A stretch of 64,000 nt of DNA. It comes from CALVUJ01 sp045128835. GTDB taxonomy: Bacteria > Bacillota_I > Bacilli_A > RFN20 > DUOF01. The stretch covers positions 1 to 64,000 of the forward strand of contig JBGVRX010000017.1 in NCBI GenBank assembly GCA_045128835.1, written 5' to 3'. This document shows positions 34,043-42,274 of this stretch, one piece after another. Numbering within the stretch: the first letter of the stretch is position 1; every line of letters begins with the position of its first letter. Made by a program: the position numbers and the translations under genes. The notes under the pieces were generated by a model. It did no database searches. It saw nothing but the letters and a program-made list of their open reading frames with translations, and was not told where the DNA came from.

Positions 34043-34627
34043 TTAATAATAGTTTTCTAAATGATAATCAAAAATAGCCTTAACAATTGAAACTACATTG
34101 CTCGCAGAAATAGTTCCTCCAGTAATCAAATCAGAATTGATTCCCTCAATACTTTTATAATTACCGTATCCATTTTCCGCTACTTGAGAAACAAAGTCAT
34201 ACTTTGCATATTTCAACTTAGTTAATAGTTCGTTTTCTATGCCTGTATAGTATTCTTTTTTAATAGCTTCTTTATAATCTCCCCAAAGGCCAACATTAAA
34301 TTCCACTTCATTTTCTGTTATTGTTGAATAAGATATATTTCTAATTAAAGCCTCTTCTTTACTTCCTTTATTTGTTATCTCAATATAAATAACATTTATA
34401 TAGTTTACAGAAGGATCGCTACAAACATAAGAAGTGTACGCTACTTGATATTTAGTATATGTTTTGTTTGAATATTCCCATAAAATATTAGCATCTAGTT
34501 TTTCACTACCGCCACCTCTTAAATAGTGAGTATATTCAATAGTATTAGTATCTTTTTTATTACACGAACATCCACCAATTACAATAAGCGTGAAAAATAG
34601 CACAAATATTACGCTTAATTTTTTCAT
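34043..34627 (-). CDS. Lipoprotein with FMN_bind-like C-terminus
   Basis: A 194-residue lipoprotein: signal peptide with lipobox ending IGGC (C20), mature start CSCNKKD. The C-terminal segment SDLITGGTISASNVVSIVKA (about 165-184) resembles the threonine-containing motif of FMN_bind domains, to which Flavin can be attached through a threonine. The middle part is unrecognised. It is the last gene of a tightly packed set with two other lipoproteins sharing the same CSC-K start. A redox role outside the membrane is inferred, at low certainty. Confidence 0.65.
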   Translation of the reverse strand: MKKLSVIFVLFFTLIVIGGCSCNKKDTNTIEYTHYLRGGGSEKLDANILWEYSNKTYTKYQVAYTSYVCSDPSVNYINVIYIEITNKGSKEEALIRNISYSTITENEVEFNVGLWGDYKEAIKKEYYTGIENELLTKLKYAKYDFVSQVAENGYGNYKSIEGINSDLITGGTISASNVVSIVKAIFDYHLENYY

Positions 34628-34628
34628 A

Positions 34629-35369
34629 TTATTCTCCCTTAGGTGTTAGATATTTTAATGTCGTATCTATTGCCATATAATTTGCATTATAGAAAGAATA
34701 GAATTGTTCTTCATAAGCGCCTTGAACTTCTCCATCATAGTAACTAACCAATTCAACTGAATGTTCTCCAGTATATGCCCAGAAGCCACCTAAATTATAA
34801 ACTTTTGATGCATCATATCCTAACTTAACAAGAATTTGCTTTGTCATCCAAGCATATCCTCCGCCCCCACACATAAGGAAAATCAATTTATCCTTTGGGA
34901 ATATCTCTTCTAAAACATATTTAGATTCAACGTAATTCTCACTTATAGATTCAATCTCTCCATTATCTTTCCAAACAACATTAAACAAAGGAGTATATCC
35001 TAAATCCTTACCTTGATAATCTTCTAATACACCCGGAGGCAACATTCCTTCCCACAAATTAGCGATATAAGGTAATGATGAAATTCTAAAGCCTTCAATA
35101 GTTGCAGTAAGCATACCACTACTAGTTGGAGTCAAATCATCATATCCTTGAGAATCAACCAATAATCTCATATCTCTATACGCAACATTTTCCAAATTCA
35201 AATAATTATCAATAGTGCCAACATTTATATTTTCATCAACACCGAAACTTTGACTATTCATATCAAAAACTCCAGCACTTGCCTCAGGAATTTCTGTTTT
35301 CTTACAAGAACACCCAAACAAACCTAAACTAATAACTCCTACACATAATAGTGACATTATTTTTTTCAT
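34629..35369 (-). CDS. Lipoprotein with rhodanese-like domain
   Basis: A 246-residue lipoprotein: lipobox LFGC (C20), mature start CSCKKTE. The C-terminal half resembles a rhodanese: LIFLMCGGGGYAWMTKQIL (about 160-178, cysteine at the active-site position) followed by LGYDASKVYNLGGFWAYTG. The loop is CGGGGY rather than the usual CRxGxR, so classic sulfurtransferase activity is doubtful. The start follows GGGGGAATAATTA and overlaps the stop of the thioredoxin-like gene by one base. Extracytoplasmic sulfur or thiol chemistry is an inference. Confidence 0.75.
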   Translation of the reverse strand: MKKIMSLLCVGVISLGLFGCSCKKTEIPEASAGVFDMNSQSFGVDENINVGTIDNYLNLENVAYRDMRLLVDSQGYDDLTPTSSGMLTATIEGFRISSLPYIANLWEGMLPPGVLEDYQGKDLGYTPLFNVVWKDNGEIESISENYVESKYVLEEIFPKDKLIFLMCGGGGYAWMTKQILVKLGYDASKVYNLGGFWAYTGEHSVELVSYYDGEVQGAYEEQFYSFYNANYMAIDTTLKYLTPKGE

Positions 35370-35863
35370 TAATTATTCCCCCATTCAATATGTTCTTCCA
35401 TCCATGATTTTACTGTTTCAACATTCGCTTCTGCGTCATTTGATAATTTCATTAGTTCTTTATAAGCAATAGAACCTTCACTAACAATAACCAAATATGG
35501 AGTTGTATTTACACCGTTCTTATATAAATCATGTTTATCTGAAACTTTGGAATAATCAAGAGTGTACACAACAAGATTCGTGTCTTCAACATATTCTTTA
35601 AGGGCTGGTGCTAATAAAGAACAACCATAACAACCTTGTGCATAAACAAATAACAAGAAATTATCCCCTTCACTAACTTTAGAATCATACGCAGAAGTAC
35701 TATCTAATTCTTTAGAAAGTAAACCATAATTATTATATAAATACGTTGATGATTCACTTTGTGTTGGTACCGTTTCATAATCTAATTTAAATGTTTCTGT
35801 TTTCTTACAAGAACATCCAACAACACCCACTAACATCATTATAAATAAAATTATTTTTTTCAT
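35369..35863 (-). CDS. Thioredoxin-like lipoprotein (CYGC)
   Basis: A 164-residue lipoprotein: lipobox VVGC, mature start CSCKKTE. The rest is thioredoxin-like: FLLFVYAQGCYGCSLLAPALKEY (about 75-97) with a CxxC active site CYGC, then a strand and the cis-proline region VNTTPYLVIV. It is probably a membrane-tethered thiol oxidoreductase on the outer face. The ATG at 35863 follows GAAGGAGCGTGAATAAA; the earlier in-frame start lies inside the YcxB-like gene and has no site. It is followed by two more CSC-lipoproteins. Confidence 0.82.
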   Translation of the reverse strand: MKKIILFIMMLVGVVGCSCKKTETFKLDYETVPTQSESSTYLYNNYGLLSKELDSTSAYDSKVSEGDNFLLFVYAQGCYGCSLLAPALKEYVEDTNLVVYTLDYSKVSDKHDLYKNGVNTTPYLVIVSEGSIAYKELMKLSNDAEANVETVKSWMEEHIEWGNN

Positions 35864-35864
35864 T

Positions 35865-36362
35865 TTATTCACGCTCCTTCTTTGGTTTAACAAAGTTATT
35901 TTTTATTAATATATTTTTAAATTCATCTACATTTTTCAATTTAGACTTACTAACAACAAGTGCCGCTTCATTGCTTAAATATAAATAGAAATTCAACTTA
36001 TCTTGCTTAACGAAACTAATATCCGTATATGAATATTCACCTTCGTTTACTGCTCCATTTTTTCTAATAACTTTTTCACGAATTTTATCTTCAGTTATCG
36101 TTTGTTCAATTCTAACTATATCTCTCATAAAATTAACTTTTTTAGCGTTGTCTGTAATATTCTTTTTCATTATATAATACGCCGCTATCGCTGCTGCAAA
36201 GGCTAGAACAAAATTAAAATACATATCATCATCTATAATTACTCCAACTACAAACCCGATAATTGCCGATACCAATGAAGCAATCAACATCAACTTCTTA
36301 TTTTTATTTGCGTTAAGCTGCAATATTAACAACTTATATTCTTCTCCACTATACTCTATCAT
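35865..36362 (-). CDS. YcxB-like membrane protein
   Basis: A 165-residue protein with two adjacent membrane segments (about 26-42 and 48-66) and a C-terminal cytosolic domain of the YcxB-like type: VRIEQTITEDKIREK ... YSYTDISFVKQDKLNFYLYLSNEAALVVSKSKL. The function of the family is not known. It overlaps its upstream paralogue by ATGA and shares its layout, which points to a tandem duplication. It sits between uvrB and the lipoproteins in one operon. Confidence 0.75.
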   Translation of the reverse strand: MIEYSGEEYKLLILQLNANKNKKLMLIASLVSAIIGFVVGVIIDDDMYFNFVLAFAAAIAAYYIMKKNITDNAKKVNFMRDIVRIEQTITEDKIREKVIRKNGAVNEGEYSYTDISFVKQDKLNFYLYLSNEAALVVSKSKLKNVDEFKNILIKNNFVKPKKERE

Positions 36363-36877
36363 TTCTCATACTCCTTGACTTTAATACCTTTAGAATTAAT
36401 TAAACTAATATATTCTTCTCTATTTAAATATATATCTTTGAATAAGGGAATGGCAACAGCTTCATTCAAAAACAAATAAAAATATTCTTTAGTTTCTACA
36501 ACCTTTAAAATATCCTTGTATTCAAAACATTTTTCTTCCGTTTTGAAATCTGATTTATGAAATCTAATAACTACGTTTTCTTCATAAATTTGTTCAACCT
36601 TTTCCACATCAAATACATGTCTTTTACTTACAAACAAAGAGGCAATTATCCCAATCAAAATAAAGAACATGACAATAAGAACTAAATAAATAACTCGCAA
36701 AAAAATCTCTTTCATTCCCGATAAAACAAAACACAAAGAAATAAGCGCAGCTATACTAATAACAAACACCATAACACAATTTCTTAATGAGCCTTTTTTT
36801 AATTCTTCTTTATAATAAACTTTCAAAAAATTTTGAAGACCTTTATTATAATCTTTACCACTTACAACAAACTTCAT
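36359..36877 (-). CDS. YcxB-like membrane protein, upstream paralogue
   Basis: A 172-residue protein with two membrane segments (about 34-54 and 62-86) and a YcxB-like C-terminal domain (VEQIYEENVVIRFHKSDFKTEE ... YKDILKVVETKEYFYLFLNEAVAIPLFKD). It is related in design to the next gene. The start lies five bases after the uvrB stop, with GAAGG as ribosome site inside uvrB. No function is known to me. Confidence 0.72.
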   Translation of the reverse strand: MKFVVSGKDYNKGLQNFLKVYYKEELKKGSLRNCVMVFVISIAALISLCFVLSGMKEIFLRVIYLVLIVMFFILIGIIASLFVSKRHVFDVEKVEQIYEENVVIRFHKSDFKTEEKCFEYKDILKVVETKEYFYLFLNEAVAIPLFKDIYLNREEYISLINSKGIKVKEYEK

Positions 36878-36881
36878 TTTA

Positions 36882-38843
36882 TCAACCTTCGCTCTTTAAT
36901 TCTAAAATAATATCTCTAAGTTGAGCAGCTCTTTCAAAATCTAATTGTTTAGCGGCCTCTCTCATTTCTTTCTCTAAATCTTTAATCATTTGTTCCTTTT
37001 GCTTTTTAGATGCTTTGTTAGTTTTAGATGTAATATATTCTTTATAATCTTCTTTAATTTTAACTGGTTCTTTTATGTCCTTAACAATCGTTTTTGGGGT
37101 TATACCATAACGCTCATTAAATTCAATTTGAATAGTTCTTCTTCTATTGGTTTCATCGATTGCTTTTTGCATTGAATCAGTAATGGTATCCGCATACATT
37201 ATAACTTCACCATGTTCATTACGAGATGCTCTACCGATAATTTGAATAAGCGATCTACTTGATCTCAAGAAACCTTCTTTATCTGCATCTAATATTAAGA
37301 TTAGAGAAACTTCTGGAATATCCAAACCTTCTCTTAATAGATTAATTCCTACAAGAATATCATATTTACCTTTTCTTAATTCATAAATAATTTGCGTTCT
37401 TTCCAATGTTTTTGTTTCACTATGTAAATAAGCAACTTTATAACCTTTTTCTTTTAAATAACTAGTTAGGTCTTCTGCCATTCTTATTGTTAATGTCGTA
37501 ATCAATATTCTCTCATTATTTTTTATTCTTTCATTAACCCTATTTATAATGTCATCAATTTGATTTTTTCTAGGCTTAATAGTGACAAGTGGATCGATAA
37601 GTCCTGTTGGTCTAATAATTTGTTCTACAACTTCATTATCAACTTTCTCTAGTTCATAATCACCTGGTGTCGCACTTACATAAATTAAATTATTACCTTT
37701 TTTCTCAAATTCATCAAATTTTAATGGTCTATTATCTAAAGCGCTTGGAAGTCTAAATCCATATTCAACAAGAGTTTCTTTTCTTGATCTATCACCATTA
37801 TACATTCCTCTAATTTGAGGTAAAGAAACATGCGATTCATCAATTACAATTAAATAATCATCCCCTAAATAATCAAACAATGTATACGGTGTTTCTCCTG
37901 CTTTTCTTCCATCTATTGGAGCACTATAGTTTTCTATTCCAGGACATATTCCTAATTCTTTCAAAGACTCCATGTCATGGTTTGTTCTTTGTTCTAATCT
38001 TTCTGCCTCTAAATACTTGTTTTCTTTTCTAAAATATTCTAAACGTTCTTTTAACTCTTCTTTTATTCTTGGTATAGCTTCTAAGATTCTTTCTCTTCTT
38101 GAAGAATAAGTATATGCAGGATAAATTGGATATCTTTTAAAGGCCGCTTTTACTTTTCCTGTTAAAGGGTCAACTTCACAAACCCTTTCAACCTCATCTT
38201 CAAACATTTCTACTCTTATAATAAATTCAGAAGTAGAAGCTGGAGCAATCTCAATATTTTCTCCTCTTGCTCTAAATGTCCCTGGTGACAAATCAATATC
38301 ATTTCTAGTGTATTGTGCTTCAACTAATTTAGCAAACAATTCTTTTCTATCAATTGTTTCGCCTTGAACTAAATCAAAAATCAAAGAATTATATTCTTCT
38401 GGATCATTAAGGCCATAAATAGCCGCAACAGAAGCTACAATTATCGTATCTTTTCTTGATAATGCTGAATTAACTGCACTACTTCTCATCATTTCTATTT
38501 CTTCATTTGTAAGTGCATTTTTATCTATGTATGTATCGGTTTTTGGAATATAGGCTTCAGGCTGATAAAAATCAAAGTTTGAAATAAAATATTCTACTCT
38601 GTTGTTTGGAAAAAACTCCTTAAGTTCAGCATAAAGTTGCCCTGCTAAAGTCTTATTATGAGCCATTACAATCGTAGGTTTGTTAACCTCTTTTATAACA
38701 TTAGAAATTGTAAACGTTTTTCCAGTTCCTGTCGCACCTAATAACACTTGATGCCTTTTATCTTTTTTTATTCCATCAACCAATTGCTCTATTGCTCTTT
38801 TTTGATCAACAGAAGGAGTATACTTTGATACTAATTCAAACAT
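36882..38843 (-). CDS. uvrB: Excinuclease ABC subunit B
   Basis: UvrB of 653 residues, the damage-verifying helicase-like subunit of nucleotide excision repair. Walker A GATGTGKTFT near 37-46, the beta-hairpin region, DESHVSLPQIRGMYNGD near 335-351, QIIGRASRN near 535 and the C-terminal UVR motif (EMREAAKQLDFERAAQLRD) are all present. In Bacillus uvrA follows; here two YcxB-like genes follow instead and uvrA is not in the window. The start follows AAAAGAGGTGATAAA. It begins a new transcript after the terminator downstream of the ctp-type gene. Confidence 0.98.
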   Translation of the reverse strand: MFELVSKYTPSVDQKRAIEQLVDGIKKDKRHQVLLGATGTGKTFTISNVIKEVNKPTIVMAHNKTLAGQLYAELKEFFPNNRVEYFISNFDFYQPEAYIPKTDTYIDKNALTNEEIEMMRSSAVNSALSRKDTIIVASVAAIYGLNDPEEYNSLIFDLVQGETIDRKELFAKLVEAQYTRNDIDLSPGTFRARGENIEIAPASTSEFIIRVEMFEDEVERVCEVDPLTGKVKAAFKRYPIYPAYTYSSRRERILEAIPRIKEELKERLEYFRKENKYLEAERLEQRTNHDMESLKELGICPGIENYSAPIDGRKAGETPYTLFDYLGDDYLIVIDESHVSLPQIRGMYNGDRSRKETLVEYGFRLPSALDNRPLKFDEFEKKGNNLIYVSATPGDYELEKVDNEVVEQIIRPTGLIDPLVTIKPRKNQIDDIINRVNERIKNNERILITTLTIRMAEDLTSYLKEKGYKVAYLHSETKTLERTQIIYELRKGKYDILVGINLLREGLDIPEVSLILILDADKEGFLRSSRSLIQIIGRASRNEHGEVIMYADTITDSMQKAIDETNRRRTIQIEFNERYGITPKTIVKDIKEPVKIKEDYKEYITSKTNKASKKQKEQMIKDLEKEMREAAKQLDFERAAQLRDIILELKSEG

Positions 38844-38867
38844 TTTATCACCTCTTTTCTAAAAACA

Positions 38868-38892
38868 ACAAAAGCTTAGCAATAAACTAAGC
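38868..38892 (-). terminator. Intrinsic terminator of the S41 protease gene
   Basis: Minus strand GCTTAG, seven-base loop, CTAAGC, then TTTTGTTG and a T-run. Confidence 0.65.
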
Positions 38893-40302
38893 CCCATAAT
38901 AATTTAAAACTTCACTAATTTCGTTATTATAATCCGCTAGTTGATCTTCATAAACTTTGGCTAACAAATATCTTATTGTGGTTTCATCTAACTCACCAGT
39001 TGTTTCAATACCATTATCAGTTTGATATGCTTTTATTGAATTCTCTAGTGTCTCATCATAATAACTTGTATACTCACCATTATAATAACCTAAAGTTTTC
39101 ATAATAACTTGTAAATTATAAACCTCTGTTCCATAATCACTTCTCTTTAAAGTAATTCCATTGAAATTCATTAAATGCAATCCGCTTCCAATATATTCTC
39201 TTTCAGGTGCTATACCAACTTTTTGAATAGAATTACCATTAGGAGTAAACCATAATGCGTATGTGTAATGGAAATATGTTCCATCTGTAAAATAAATAGT
39301 CTTTTGAGCACTACCTTTACCATATGTTGTAACTCCTACTAAATCCACTACATCACCTAGATTTTCGTTTAAAGCCGCAGATAAAGCTTCAGCTCCACTT
39401 GCGCTATTGTTATTAATTAAAATAACTATTTTACTAAAATCATACTTATCATTAAAAGAAGTTTTATAGTTATAACTTTCCCCCGCTTTATTTTTAGTTG
39501 ATAAAACAACTTTACCTTTTTCTAAAAATAAATCAGCACAATCTACAACACTACTAATATAGCCTCCAGGATTATCTCTTAAATCTATTATTAATTTGTT
39601 GTAGCCACTATTTTTTGATTCTTCTAAATAAGTTTCTAAGTATTGCGCTGTATCCATATCAAATTCAGTTATTTTTATATAAGCCATTTCTTCATTTGAA
39701 AAATCTTTGAAAACTGTAACAGGAGTATATGTTGTTATATAACCAGTAATTGTTAATCTGTTCCCATCTCTTTCAACAACAACATTAACAGTATTTTTAT
39801 TTTCTATTAAAGTTTTTATGTATTCAGTTTCTTTATTAGCCAAATCTTGACCATCTATCGATATAAGTAAATCTCCTTTTTTAAAACCTGCATCAATGTT
39901 AACTTTAGAAGCAACTTCTGTTATAACAAAGTATTCTTTATAAGGACTTATAGTTATTCCTAATCCCTCATAAGAAGTAGCAAGACTACCTAAAGATGTT
40001 AAATATCTTGTAAAAGGATCTTTTTGTGTATCAAGCATTCCATAAATTGCTCTATCAATTAAAGTTTTTTCTATGTTTTCATCTTCTATGCCATAATACC
40101 ATTCATCTTTTAAAATTTCATATATCTCATCTAATTTGCTTTTATAACCATCCTCTTTTTTTGAGTTATTAAAAGCATATGATGCATAAAAGCCAATAGA
40201 AAAAGCAAGAAACGCTACTACAAGTGAAATTATAATAAATATCTTTTTTTGTTTATTCGTTTCTTCCTTTAATTTTTTAGAATACTCTACTATATCGTCC
40301 AT
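38887..40302 (-). CDS. S41 C-terminal processing protease with PDZ and peptidoglycan-binding domains
   Basis: A 471-residue CtpA/CtpB-like serine protease. One N-terminal membrane segment (about 20-42) places it outside. A PDZ domain (about 112-190, GLGITISPYKEYFVITEV) precedes the S41 domain with the Ser in NNNSASGAEALSAAL (about 298-312) and the Lys in YGKGSAQKTIYF. A C-terminal PG_binding_1 domain (about 390-455, KRSDYGTEVYNLQVIMKTLGYY) targets the wall. Bacillus carries ctpB in the same yvjA-ctpB-uvrB neighbourhood; ftsEX, normally between, are absent. Confidence 0.95.
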   Translation of the reverse strand: MDDIVEYSKKLKEETNKQKKIFIIISLVVAFLAFSIGFYASYAFNNSKKEDGYKSKLDEIYEILKDEWYYGIEDENIEKTLIDRAIYGMLDTQKDPFTRYLTSLGSLATSYEGLGITISPYKEYFVITEVASKVNIDAGFKKGDLLISIDGQDLANKETEYIKTLIENKNTVNVVVERDGNRLTITGYITTYTPVTVFKDFSNEEMAYIKITEFDMDTAQYLETYLEESKNSGYNKLIIDLRDNPGGYISSVVDCADLFLEKGKVVLSTKNKAGESYNYKTSFNDKYDFSKIVILINNNSASGAEALSAALNENLGDVVDLVGVTTYGKGSAQKTIYFTDGTYFHYTYALWFTPNGNSIQKVGIAPEREYIGSGLHLMNFNGITLKRSDYGTEVYNLQVIMKTLGYYNGEYTSYYDETLENSIKAYQTDNGIETTGELDETTIRYLLAKVYEDQLADYNNEISEVLNYYGA

Positions 40303-40304
40303 AG

Positions 40305-41177
40305 TTACTTCCCCCTAACAAGAAATTCCTCGAATCCATTTCCATAAGTATTTATCGTTTTGTAAATGCTTATAAATGCACTATCGTCAATCAAATATAT
40401 ATTTCTTTTTATTTCATAATACTCTTTCTCGTTAAACACTACTTCTATTACGGTTTTCTCTTTTTTAGAAATACCTCCAACAGCTTTCATAAGAGTAGTT
40501 CCTCTTTCTAGTGTATTGTTTAAGTAATCATTTATTTCCTCAGCTTTGTCACTTATGATATGAGCCATAAAACTACTTGTACCACTTATTGTTATTCTTT
40601 CAATAATATAGGAAGTTAATAGTACGCACAAAATACCATATAATGCACTTTCAAGCGATAAACTCACTAATCCTAATGTAATAATAACCGTATCTATAGC
40701 AAATGTTGATATCGATATCTTAATCTTTAAATACTTTTTCAACACTAGACTTACAACATCCAATCCGCCTGTTGAACCACCGCACCTATATACCATACCC
40801 ATTCCTGCGCCAGTTAAAACAGCACCGGTCAAAGTTGCTAAAAGTGGATCTGTTATTTGCTTAGCTAACTCCACAAAGTAACTAACATTTGTAAATAAAC
40901 TTACAAACACAGGATACAAAAATGTCGACAATAATGTTTTTAATGCAAAATCTTTACCCAATATCACTAAACCAACAAAGAATAAAATCCAACATAGAGC
41001 AAAAATAATTATTTCCGGATTTATTCCAAACAAAGCCTCCACAATAAGTGAAATACCGCTTGTTCCTCCATTTATAATTCCATTAGGTAAAATAAACATT
41101 GCAACACCAACAGCTAAAAGTAAATTACCTAATACTACAATCAAAAAATTAAGTATTTGTTTTTTATTCAATTTCAT
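40305..41177 (-). CDS. YitT/DUF2179 family membrane protein
   Basis: A 290-residue YitT-family protein like Bacillus YvjA. About five to six membrane segments (first at 7-27, LNFLIVVLGNLLLAVGVAMFI region) are followed by the cytosolic DUF2179 domain (about 205-285, SGTSSFMAHIISDKAEEINDYL). Conserved loops include NGIINGGTSGISL and YRCGGSTGGLDV. Transport function is suspected in the family but not established. Its ribosome site lies inside the prfB end, one base separating the two genes; this matches the secA-prfB-yvjA order of Bacillus. Confidence 0.92.
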   Translation of the reverse strand: MKLNKKQILNFLIVVLGNLLLAVGVAMFILPNGIINGGTSGISLIVEALFGINPEIIIFALCWILFFVGLVILGKDFALKTLLSTFLYPVFVSLFTNVSYFVELAKQITDPLLATLTGAVLTGAGMGMVYRCGGSTGGLDVVSLVLKKYLKIKISISTFAIDTVIITLGLVSLSLESALYGILCVLLTSYIIERITISGTSSFMAHIISDKAEEINDYLNNTLERGTTLMKAVGGISKKEKTVIEVVFNEKEYYEIKRNIYLIDDSAFISIYKTINTYGNGFEEFLVRGK

Positions 41178-41178
41178 A

Positions 41179-42270
41179 TTACTCCCCCATTTTTAAATAA
41201 GCACTTATGAAACCGTCTATTTCTCCATCCATCACTTTTCTAACATCACTAACTTCGTAATTGCTTCTATGATCTTTAACCATAGTATATGGACAGAATA
41301 CATATGATCTAATTTGTGATCCCCATTCATTGGCCATATTTTCACCTTTGATTTTATCTATTTCTTTTTTCTTCTCTAACATCATTTGTTGATACAATTT
41401 ACCTTTTAAAATATTCATACAATATTCTTTGTTTTGAATTTGGGATCTTTGATTTTGACAACTAACAACAATTCCTGTTGGTAAATGAGTAATTCTAACT
41501 GCAGAATCCGTTTTGTTTATGTGTTGTCCTCCAGCACCACTAGCCCTATATGTATCAATCCTTATGTCCTCATCTTTTATTTCTATTTCTATATCATCTT
41601 CAAACTTTGGCGTAATATCTACAGAAGCAAATGAAGTGTGTCTTCTTTTTGAAGCATCAAACGGCGAAATTCTTACTAATCTATGAACACCTTTTTCCCC
41701 CTTCAAGAAACCATAAACATTTTCACCTTTAATTTCTAAAGTAACGCTTTTGATTCCAGCTTCTTCTCCTGCTAGATAATCTAAAATTTCTATTTTACAA
41801 TCACTTTTTTCACACCATCTAACATACATTCTAAATAACATATCTGCCCAGTCATGAGATTCTGTTCCTCCTGCACCTGGATGGATTTCTAAAATAGCGT
41901 TATTATTATCAAATGGTCCACTAAGCAAAATGTCTAACTCCATCTTTTCAAGAAGAACATCTGCATTAGTTAATTCTTCATCTGCCATTAGAATCATATC
42001 TTCATCATTACTATCTAACAGTTCTTTGATTCCATCATACCAAGATTCTAACTTTGTAATTTGCTCTATATTTTGCTTATCTTTATTTAATTGTTTCAAA
42101 ACTTGTTTAGCGTGCTTATTATCATTCCAGAATCCATCTTCGTTGCATTCTTTTTCTAATTTCTCTATCTCACATAAAAGAGAGTTAATGTTTAAACAAT
42201 CTTTTAAATCATTAACTCTTTTAGAAGAATTATTACAATTTATTCTTAATTCATATAATTCTCTAGCCAT
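41179..42270 (-). CDS. prfB: Peptide chain release factor 2, without programmed frameshift
   Basis: RF2 of 363 residues, releasing peptides at UGA and UAA. The stop-codon recognition tripeptide SPF lies in RISPFDASKRRHTSF and the catalytic GGQ in GAGGQHINKTDSAVR. In many bacteria prfB needs a +1 frameshift at an early in-frame UGA; here the N-terminal coding sequence (DLKDCLNINSL at that position) reads straight through, so that autoregulation is absent. Start follows AAGGAAGCAAGGCGTAATACA, four bases after the secA stop. Its presence confirms UGA as a stop codon. Confidence 0.97.
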   Translation of the reverse strand: MARELYELRINCNNSSKRVNDLKDCLNINSLLCEIEKLEKECNEDGFWNDNKHAKQVLKQLNKDKQNIEQITKLESWYDGIKELLDSNDEDMILMADEELTNADVLLEKMELDILLSGPFDNNNAILEIHPGAGGTESHDWADMLFRMYVRWCEKSDCKIEILDYLAGEEAGIKSVTLEIKGENVYGFLKGEKGVHRLVRISPFDASKRRHTSFASVDITPKFEDDIEIEIKDEDIRIDTYRASGAGGQHINKTDSAVRITHLPTGIVVSCQNQRSQIQNKEYCMNILKGKLYQQMMLEKKKEIDKIKGENMANEWGSQIRSYVFCPYTMVKDHRSNYEVSDVRKVMDGEIDGFISAYLKMGE

Positions 42271-42274
42271 TGTA

